Source: Eshraghiella sp045124255 (lineage in GTDB: Bacteria; Bacillota; Clostridia; Lachnospirales; Lachnospiraceae). Taken from it: DNA of 27,315 nucleotides. This document shows, piece after piece, positions 22,023-27,315 of the stretch. A program made the position numbers and the translations under genes. The first letter of the stretch is position 1; the number at the start of each line of letters is the position of its first letter. The notes under the pieces were generated by a model. It searched no databases. It was not told the origin of the DNA and was given only the letters and a program-made list of their open reading frames with translations. Location of the stretch: positions 1 through 27,315 of the forward strand of contig JBGVLM010000063.1 of assembly GCA_045124255.1 (NCBI GenBank). Direction: 5' to 3'.

Positions 22023-22449
22023 TGTTATCACCGCCTTCTAATTCCGCACGAGATACAATCTTACACTTCAAAGGAAGTTTGTGCATTGCAAGACGTAATG
22101 CTTCTCTGGCTACTTCTTCCGGTACACCAGCGATTTCGAACATTACACGTCCCGGTTTAACTACTGCTACCCAATATTCAACTCCACCTTTACCTTTACC
22201 CATTCTGACACCTAATGGCTTATGTGTATAAGGCTTATCAGGGAATAATTTAATCCATACTTTACCACCACGCTTGATGTAACGTGTCATGGCAATACGG
22301 GCTGCTTCAATCTGTCTTGAAGATACCCACTTTGGTTCAAGAGCGACAATACCATATTCACCATATACGATTTTGTTACCTCTTGTTGCTTTTCCCGCCA
22401 TAGAACCACGGAACTGTTTACGATGTTTAACTCTCTTAGGTACTAACAT
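22012..22449 (-). CDS. rplP: 50S ribosomal protein uL16
   Basis: This 145-aa uL16 starts MLVPKRVKHRKQFRGSMAGK, then IVALEPKWVSSRQIEAARIA, TRYIKRGGKVWIKLFPDKP and GKGKGGVEYWVAVVKPGRVM. It binds near the peptidyl transferase centre and A-site. Its ATG overlaps the rpsC stop by one base, and its end overlaps rpmC. Confidence 0.98.
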   Translation of the reverse strand: MLVPKRVKHRKQFRGSMAGKATRGNKIVYGEYGIVALEPKWVSSRQIEAARIAMTRYIKRGGKVWIKLFPDKPYTHKPLGVRMGKGKGGVEYWVAVVKPGRVMFEIAGVPEEVAREALRLAMHKLPLKCKIVSRAELEGGDNSEN

Positions 22450-23105
22450 TACTGCTCGCTCCCTTCCTTAACTGATTTAGTAGGAAGAACCTCACCCTTG
22501 TAGATCCATACTTTAACACCAACTTTACCATAAGTGGTATCTGCCTCAGCAAAACCATAGTCGATGTCAGCACGTAAAGTCTGAAGAGGTATTGTTCCTT
22601 CACTATAGAATTCTGTACGAGCCATATCTGCTCCGCCAAGACGTCCTGAAACTGCTGTCTTAATACCCTTAGCTCCGGACTTCATTGTTCTTGTCATGCA
22701 AGATTTCATAGCTCTTCTGAATGAGATACGGTTCTCAAGCTGCTGTGCAATGTTCTCAGCAACAAGCTGTGCATCTCCGTCAGGTCTCTTAACTTCTTTA
22801 ATATCAATAGATAATTTCTTTGTTGTAAGCTTCTGAACTTCTGCTTTGAGTTTCTCAATATCAGCTCCGCCCTTACCGATAACTACACCTGGTTTAGCAG
22901 TATAGATGGATACTTTAACTCTGTCAGATGCTCTTTCTATCTCAATCTTTGAAATGCCTGCGCTGTAAAGTTTCTTCTTAACGAACTTTCTGATGTTGTA
23001 ATCTTCTACAAGATTATCAGAAAAATCAGCCTCAGCATACCACTTTGAGTCCCAGTCTTTAATTACACCGACTCTTAAGCCATGAGGATTTACTTTCTGT
23101 CCCAT
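22449..23105 (-). CDS. rpsC: 30S ribosomal protein uS3
   Basis: This 218-aa uS3 starts MGQKVNPHGLRVGVIKDWDS. The KH domain (about 40-110) carries PGVVIGKGGADIEKLKAEV. The C-terminal domain has the MKSGAKGIKTAVSGRLGGAD and GTIPLQTLRADIDYGFAEA blocks. It forms the mRNA entry channel with uS4 and uS5. Length is normal. Confidence 0.98.
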   Translation of the reverse strand: MGQKVNPHGLRVGVIKDWDSKWYAEADFSDNLVEDYNIRKFVKKKLYSAGISKIEIERASDRVKVSIYTAKPGVVIGKGGADIEKLKAEVQKLTTKKLSIDIKEVKRPDGDAQLVAENIAQQLENRISFRRAMKSCMTRTMKSGAKGIKTAVSGRLGGADMARTEFYSEGTIPLQTLRADIDYGFAEADTTYGKVGVKVWIYKGEVLPTKSVKEGSEQ

Positions 23106-23119
23106 GTGTGTTCTCCTTC

Positions 23120-23506
23120 CTATCTTTCATTAAGCACGATTGTGATGTGGCTCATTCTCTTCTCGATTCTATAAGCTCTACCCTGTGCTCTTGGCTGTAC
23201 TCTCTTCATTGTAGGTCCTTTGTTAGCGTAGCACTCTTCAATGTAAAGGTTCTCTGCCTTCATGTTATTGTTATTCTCAGCGTTTGCGATAGCTGATTTC
23301 AAAAGTTTCTCTATTACTGTAGAAGCATATCTTGGGTTGTATGTTACGATAGCCAAAGCTGTATTAACATCTTTTCCACGGATTGCGTCTAAAACAAAGC
23401 ATGCCTTCTGGACAGAAACTCTAGCGTAAGAAATCTTAGCTGATGGTCTTGTATCCTTATTGGCATTTCTCTCTCTTTTAATCTGGGATCTATGTCCTGT
23501 AGCCAT
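23120..23506 (-). CDS. rplV: 50S ribosomal protein uL22
   Basis: This 128-aa uL22 includes SAKISYARVSVQKACFVLDA, VIEKLLKSAIANAENNNNMK and the long beta-hairpin ending region PRAQGRAYRIEKRMSHITIV. That hairpin extends into the nascent-chain tunnel. The start MATGHRSQIKRERN fits the extended N-terminus seen in Clostridia. It lies 27 nt after rpsS. Confidence 0.97.
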   Translation of the reverse strand: MATGHRSQIKRERNANKDTRPSAKISYARVSVQKACFVLDAIRGKDVNTALAIVTYNPRYASTVIEKLLKSAIANAENNNNMKAENLYIEECYANKGPTMKRVQPRAQGRAYRIEKRMSHITIVLNER

Positions 23507-23533
23507 GGATAAACCTCCTTCCGAATACTGTTA

Positions 23534-23815
23534 TTAACGAGACTTAGATTTTTTCTCGTCTTTTCCATGTCCTCTGAATGTTCTTGTGGCAACGAATTCA
23601 CCAAGTTTGTGTCCTACCATATCTTCTGTGATATATACAGGAACGTGTTTTCTGCCATCATGAACTGCAATTGTATGTCCAACCATCTGAGGGAAGATTG
23701 TAGAACGACGTGACCAAGTCTTAATAACTGACTTATCATTTGAAACGTTCATAGCGTCTACTTTCTTAAGTAAGCTTTCATCCGCAAATGGTCCTTTTTT
23801 TAATGAACGAGCCAT
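23534..23815 (-). CDS. rpsS: 30S ribosomal protein uS19
   Basis: This 93-aa uS19 starts MARSLKKGPFADESLLKKVD, then IKTWSRRSTIFPQMVGHTIA, HDGRKHVPVYITEDMVGHKL and a basic tail RTFRGHGKDEKKSKSR. It sits in the 30S head with uS13. It lies 14 nt after the rplB stop. Confidence 0.98.
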   Translation of the reverse strand: MARSLKKGPFADESLLKKVDAMNVSNDKSVIKTWSRRSTIFPQMVGHTIAVHDGRKHVPVYITEDMVGHKLGEFVATRTFRGHGKDEKKSKSR

Positions 23816-23829
23816 ATATTTGACCTCCT

Positions 23830-24672
23830 TTATTTAATAGCCTTACCGTCTCTACGTCTTACGATAAGTTTGTTAGAAGCTTTATTCTTCTTTCTGGTCT
23901 TAAGACCGAGTGCAGGTTTGCCCCATGGAGTGAGTGGTCCGGAACGTCCGATTGGTGCTCTACCTTCACCACCACCGTGTGGATGGTCATTAGGGTTCAT
24001 TACAGAACCACGAACTGTTGGGCGGATACCCATGTGACGCTTACGTCCTGCCTTACCGATGTTAACCAGATTGTGATCTGAGTTACCAACTGTACCGATT
24101 GTTGCACGGCAGATAATCGGAACCATTCTCATCTCGCCTGATGGAAGTCTGAGTGTTGCATATTTGCCTTCTTTAGCCATTAACTGAGCTGAACCGCCTG
24201 CTGTACGAACTAACTGTCCGCCTCTTCCAGGATAAAGCTCAATGTTATGAACTTCTGTACCTACCGGGATGTTCTCAAGTGGAAGGCAGTTACCTACACG
24301 AACTTCTGCTTCAGGTCCGTTCATAACCTTCATTCCATCAGTGAGTCCCTGAGGAGCGATAATATATGCTTTCTCGCCGTCTGCATAGCAGATTAATGCG
24401 ATGTTTGCTGTTCTGTTTGGGTCATACTCAATTCCAATAACTGTAGCCGGAATTCCGTCTTTCTTTCACTTGAAATCGATAATTCTGTATTTCTGTCTGT
24501 TTCCACCACCGTGATGTCTTACAGTGATTTTACCCTGGTTGTTACGACCAGCAGTTTTCTTCTTAGAAGCAAGTAATGACTTTTCAGGTGTCTTCTTTGT
24601 AACTTCAGAGAAGTCTGAACCGGTCATGTTTCTTCTGGACGGTGTATATGGGTTATATGTCTTAATTCCCAT
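23830..24672 (-). CDS. rplB: 50S ribosomal protein uL2, reading frame interrupted by one in-frame TGA
   Basis: uL2 is essential for subunit joining and peptidyl transfer. Read through one stop codon, this frame gives 280 positions, the normal family length. It starts MGIKTYNPYTPSRRNMTGSD and ends KNKASNKLIVRRRDGKAIK. The PHGGGEGRAPIGR block with the key His near the active site is intact. At codon 69 (24466-24468) the sequence reads AAG TGA AAG after RIIDFK, where other uL2 proteins have RIIDFKRNKDG. Arg CGA to TGA is a single transition. All the remaining sequence is conserved in frame, so the gene has not decayed. TGA serves as an ordinary stop elsewhere in the window (truA, ecfA2, map), which argues against code change. 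A base-call or assembly error is most likely; true nonsense with suppression is the alternative. The frame would otherwise give a 68-aa fragment and a 3' piece. Confidence 0.9.
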
Positions 24673-24799
24673 TTTTGTTTCTCCTTTCGATGTCTCTTGT
24701 TTTACAACGCTTCCTGGCGTTTTCTTATTTAACTCTGCACTATACAGAGCTATTTGTCCGACGCAATATTTTCATCACTTTTTCTACGCCGGAATCTGA
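24673..24799 (-). promoter_or_regulatory. Hairpin-rich spacer between rplW and rplB
   Basis: The 127-nt gap is long for this operon. On the minus strand it can form CTCTG/CAGAG with a 7-nt loop and AACGC/GCGTT with a 6-nt loop, besides a possible pairing of two GC-rich segments at its start. No T-run follows. The rplB ribosome binding site (AAAGGAG) is outside the stems. The role is unknown; mRNA processing or stability is a guess. Confidence 0.4.
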
Positions 24800-25099
24800 T
24801 TAAAGACCTGCGAAGATTTCAATATCAGCGCTGTCAGCTGTAAGCTGAACGATTGCTTTCTTCTTCTGAGCAGTCTTACCAAAGGTCATTCCTCTTCTAC
24901 GGGTCTTGCCGTCAAGATTCATTGTGTTAACCTTTGCAACCTTTGTTCCTTCGAACATCTTCTCAACTGCTTCTTTAATCTGAGTTTTGTTAGCATCCGG
25001 ATGAACAAGGAAAGTGTATTTCTTAGCTGCCATGTCTTCCATACTCTTCTCTGTGATAACCGGTTTAAGGATTACGTCATAGTACTGTACGTTTGCCAT
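24800..25099 (-). CDS. rplW: 50S ribosomal protein uL23
   Basis: This 99-aa uL23 starts MANVQYYDVILKPVITEKSM, then KYTFLVHPDANKTQIKEAVE, KVNTMNLDGKTRRRGMTFGK and KKAIVQLTADSADIEIF. It docks trigger factor and SRP at the tunnel exit. Its first base overlaps the rplD stop (25099), so translation is coupled. Confidence 0.98.
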   Translation of the reverse strand: MANVQYYDVILKPVITEKSMEDMAAKKYTFLVHPDANKTQIKEAVEKMFEGTKVAKVNTMNLDGKTRRRGMTFGKTAQKKKAIVQLTADSADIEIFAGL

Positions 25100-25719
25100 T
25101 ATGCATACACCTCCTCGATTGTTGCTACTGCATCCTTTGTTACTATCAACTTGTCATATTTAAGAATGTCATATACGTTGATTGTATTTGTTGATGCTGT
25201 CTTTACATTAGGAATGTTTCTTGCTGATAAAACAACGTTCTGGTCGTTATCATTAAGAACTACTAATGCTTTGTTAACTTTAAGGTTATCTAAAACAGCT
25301 ACCATGTTCTTAGTCTTAATCTCTTCGAACTTAATGCTGTCTAAGACGATAATTTTGTCCTCTGCAACTCTTGATGTAAGTGCAGATTTAAGAGCAAGAT
25401 TTTTCTCTTTCTTGTTCATCTTGAAAGAATAATCTCTTGGCTTTGGTGCGAATACAACACCACCACCGGTCCACTGTGGAGCTCTTGTTGAACCCTGACG
25501 AGCATGTCCTGTACCTTTCTGTCTCCATGGCTTTCTTCCGCCACCGCTGACGTCAGAACGTGTCTTTGCGCTCTGGGTTCCCTGTCTGTTATTAGCAAGC
25601 TGGCTAACTACTGCCATGTGTACAAGATGTTCATTAACTTCAACACCGAACACTGCATCGTTAAGTTCCATATCTCCAACTACTTTGCCTTCAATATTGT
25701 AAACAGATACTTTTGCCAT
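25099..25719 (-). CDS. rplD: 50S ribosomal protein uL4
   Basis: This 206-aa uL4 starts MAKVSVYNIEGKVVGDMELN. The extended tunnel loop is the Gly/Arg-rich stretch with RSDVSGGGRKPWRQKGTGHA, RQGSTRAPQWTGGGVVFAPK and PRDYSFKMNKKEK. The C-terminal half is the globular Rossmann-like domain. In E. coli L4 represses the S10 operon by attenuation in the rpsJ leader. A structured leader of similar position is present here, so this protein is the first candidate regulator for it. Confidence 0.98.
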   Translation of the reverse strand: MAKVSVYNIEGKVVGDMELNDAVFGVEVNEHLVHMAVVSQLANNRQGTQSAKTRSDVSGGGRKPWRQKGTGHARQGSTRAPQWTGGGVVFAPKPRDYSFKMNKKEKNLALKSALTSRVAEDKIIVLDSIKFEEIKTKNMVAVLDNLKVNKALVVLNDNDQNVVLSARNIPNVKTASTNTINVYDILKYDKLIVTKDAVATIEEVYA

Positions 25720-25748
25720 CTGTGTGTTCCTCCTTCCTGAAAATCAGC

Positions 25749-26432
25749 TTAGTTAACTGACTTTACTGACTCTTTCAAAGTTACTAAAGATTTCTTAGGT
25801 CCAGGAACAGCTCCCTTAACTAAGATTAAGTTGTTTTCAACATCTACTTTAACTACTTCAAGATTCTGAACTGTAATCTTCTTAGCTCCCATATGACCAG
25901 GCATTCCTTTTCCCTTGAATACACGGCTTGGATTAGAAGAAGCACCGTTTGAACCCTGATGACGATGGAATTTAGAACCATGAGCCATAGGTCCTCTGTG
26001 CTGTCCGAGTCTCTTAATTGCACCCTGGAAGCCTTTTCCCTTAGATACTGCTGAAGCGTCAATCTTGTCGCCTGCTGCGAAGATGTCTGCCTTGATTTCA
26101 TCCTTAACAGAATATTCCTCAGCGTTCTCGAATCTGAACTCTCTTACAAATCTCTTGTATGAAACTCCGGCTTTGTCAAAATGACCTTTCTCTGCCTTTG
26201 TAACACCATGTCTGTTTCTGATTTCTTTGTTGCCGTTCTTGTCAACATTTACGATTTTCTCTTTCTTGTCAACAAAACCAACCTGAACTGCTGCATAGCC
26301 GTCATTCTCAACTGTCTTAACCTGTGTTACTACACAAGGACCAGCCTGCAATACAGTTACCGGAACAAGCACGCCTTCATCATTGAAGATCTGTGTCATT
26401 CCAACTTTTGTAGCTAAAATCGCTTTCTTCAT
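25749..26432 (-). CDS. rplC: 50S ribosomal protein uL3
   Basis: This 227-aa uL3 starts MKKAILATKVGMTQIFNDEG. The tunnel-core extension region includes SKGKGFQGAIKRLGQHRGPM, HGSKFHRHQGSNGASSNPSR and KGKGMPGHMGAKKITVQN. The start at 26432 is supported by AGGAGG; the open frame continues upstream by 18 codons without a site. It lies 165 nt after rpsJ, a long gap with hairpins. Confidence 0.97.
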   Translation of the reverse strand: MKKAILATKVGMTQIFNDEGVLVPVTVLQAGPCVVTQVKTVENDGYAAVQVGFVDKKEKIVNVDKNGNKEIRNRHGVTKAEKGHFDKAGVSYKRFVREFRFENAEEYSVKDEIKADIFAAGDKIDASAVSKGKGFQGAIKRLGQHRGPMAHGSKFHRHQGSNGASSNPSRVFKGKGMPGHMGAKKITVQNLEVVKVDVENNLILVKGAVPGPKKSLVTLKESVKSVN

Positions 26433-26597
26433 AATAAATTTCCTCCTGTTTAATCTACAGCGGTTTTCGACTTTCATCGAAAACATCCTAGAACAGTCAA
26501 ATATAAGTGGAACTTATTTGCTTAATTGCTAAATTGTGTTGCTTCTATATTAAACCCTTCGAGGACTTCTTACTTAAAATAAGTTACATTTGATGAA
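26433..26597 (-). promoter_or_regulatory. Spacer between rpsJ and rplC with a perfect hairpin
   Basis: The gap of 165 nt holds a perfect 8-bp stem on the minus strand, GTTTTCGA/TCGAAAAC (26477-26484 with 26463-26470), 31-52 nt before the rplC ATG, and a weaker AAATAAGT-based hairpin. No T-run follows the perfect stem. It may stabilise the mRNA or affect rplC translation. Confidence 0.4.
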
Positions 26598-26915
26598 TTA
26601 TTTGTTCTTCATCTTAATGTCAATGTACACACCTGCCGGCATCTCTAATCTAGATAATGCGTCAACAGTCTTCTGTGTTGGAGTAATGATATCGATTAAT
26701 CTCTTGTGTGTTCTCTGCTCGAACTGTTCTCTTGAATCTTTGTACTTATGAACAGCTCTGAGGATTGTAACAACTTCCTTCTTAGTTGGAAGAGGTACCG
26801 GTCCACTCACCTGAGATCCTGTCTTCTTAACAGTCTCGATAATTTTCTTAGCTGACTGATCAACCATCTGATGATCGTAAGCTTTAAGTGTAATTCTCAT
26901 TACTTGACTTGCCAT
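26598..26915 (-). CDS. rpsJ: 30S ribosomal protein uS10
   Basis: This 105-aa uS10 (NusE) starts MASQVMRITLKAYDHQMVDQ, then GSQVSGPVPLPTKKEVVTIL, KDSREQFEQRTHKRLIDII and MPAGVYIDIKMK. It serves in the 30S head and, with NusB, in transcription antitermination. GGAGG lies 10 nt before the ATG, a slightly long spacing, followed by a T-rich spacer. It is the first gene of the whole array. Confidence 0.97.
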   Translation of the reverse strand: MASQVMRITLKAYDHQMVDQSAKKIIETVKKTGSQVSGPVPLPTKKEVVTILRAVHKYKDSREQFEQRTHKRLIDIITPTQKTVDALSRLEMPAGVYIDIKMKNK

Positions 26916-27202
26916 AAAAAAAGCCGCCTCCTTTTCGTACTTTTAAAAATGATACGTTGTTATCTCGTATCTCAGTACAACAAGTGGTGACTGTACACAT
27001 CCCCGCGTGTGTCGCATCTGACTGATCAAAAAAGAAGTGGAAAAACCTTCTTCTATAATGCAACCTCAACCGGTCATCTCTGCCATGTGCAGATGGTAAG
27101 TTGTACAGTGACTTGTCGTCAGTTTCCTAACTTGACATTCGCTCCACGGAAAACCTGTCTTGCGACAGCAACCTCACGCTTCACAGCTATCATGTCACAG
27201 CA
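26916..27202 (-). promoter_or_regulatory. Structured S10-operon leader RNA with attenuator-like hairpins
   Basis: The rpsJ 5' UTR is about 287 nt and gene-free. On the minus strand, in order: CTGTC-GCAA-GACAG (27164-27168 with 27155-27159); a TGTC/GACA plus GTTAG-GAAA-CTGAC stem (27134-27137 down to 27114-27117), both with GNRA loops; and CTGC/GCAG near 27080-27093. A terminator-like AGAAG..CTTCT hairpin with GG/CC core is followed by TTTTTT (27054 to 27028). A final hairpin GATACG/CGTATC (26966-26971 with 26951-26956) is followed by ATTTTT. A long-range pairing, ACAAGT plus CTGTACA (27102-27116) with TGTACAG plus ACTTGT (26980-26997), encloses the middle hairpins. This resembles an r-protein attenuation leader. 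Confidence 0.6.
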
Positions 27203-27208
27203 ATGTTT

Positions 27209-27237
27209 AGTATATAGTAGATACCGAAAAAAATCAA
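27209..27237 (-). promoter_or_regulatory. Sigma-A promoter of the S10 operon
   Basis: On the minus strand, TTGATT (27232-27237) and TATACT (27209-27214) are 17 nt apart, with A/T-rich sequence upstream that could act as an UP element. Transcription would start near 27202. A second TATAAT-like box lies at the far right edge (about 27301-27307), but its -35 region falls beyond the window. Confidence 0.8.
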
Positions 27238-27315
27238 TTATTTTTATTGCATTTTTTTTAATACAATAGAAAAAATATTGTTTTTCTTCTCACATTACTT
27301 TATTATATCATATAG

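Noticed and set aside
24466..24672. Separate 68-aa protein ending at the TGA in rplB
   Set aside because: The same frame continues with conserved uL2 sequence to the normal C-terminus, so this is one interrupted gene, not two.
23830..24672. TGA reassigned to an amino acid in this genome
   Set aside because: truA, ecfA2 and map all end in TGA at the expected C-terminus, and Trp is encoded by TGG throughout. Only rplB has an internal TGA.
26884..27069. 61-aa minus-strand frame in the S10 leader
   Set aside because: It overlaps the leader stems and the rpsJ start in another frame; there is no ribosome binding site and no recognisable domain.
1..27315. tRNA, rRNA or CRISPR array
   Set aside because: No tRNA-like cloverleaf, rRNA signature or regularly spaced repeat-spacer series was seen. 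The repeats present are palindromic pairs or short motifs only.

Overview
The window looks like a low-GC Firmicutes chromosome, most likely a Lachnospiraceae-type Clostridium relative. The evidence is the S10-spc-alpha gene order with adk, map, a KOW-domain gene, infA and rpmJ inside it, followed by the ECF genes, truA and rplM-rpsI; a zinc-type uS14; a Cys-poor uS4; an enlarged bL17; and strong AGGAGG ribosome binding sites. The genus is inferred from gene content and protein style, not from a database comparison.

From about 27.2 kb down to 10.3 kb, all on the minus strand, lies one long ribosomal protein array: rpsJ, rplC, rplD, rplW, rplB, rpsS, rplV, rpsC, rplP, rpmC, rpsQ, rplN, rplX, rplE, rpsN, rpsH, rplF, rplR, rpsE, rpmD, rplO, secY, adk, map, a KOW-domain gene, infA, rpmJ, rpsM, rpsK, rpsD, rpoA and rplQ. 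It begins at a good sigma-A promoter (27209-27237) with a structured leader of about 290 nt. It has a second promoter before rpmJ, a structured spacer of about 300 nt before rpsM, and a strong terminator after rplQ. Two things stand out. rplB (uL2) carries one in-frame TGA at codon 69 in an otherwise full-length reading frame. A pair of palindromic 46-47 bp repeats sits between rpsN and rpsH.

Below that, still on the minus strand, are ecfA1-ecfA2-ecfT (shared energy module for vitamin uptake), truA and an EamA-type membrane transporter. Then come rplM-rpsI, with their own consensus promoter, an L13-type leader and a bidirectional terminator.

From about 1 to 4.9 kb is an AT-rich accessory element immediately downstream of rpsI. 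It contains a plus-strand replication initiator joining an HUH endonuclease domain to an SF3 helicase domain, the architecture of CRESS-DNA virus Reps and their bacterial plasmid relatives. It also carries a MobV/Pre-type relaxase, a small acidic ORF, a lipoprotein with an internal duplication and a tyrosine integrase that has lost its catalytic C-terminus. This reads as an integrated, mobilizable rolling-circle plasmid, probably now defective for excision. Its left end lies at or beyond the window edge.
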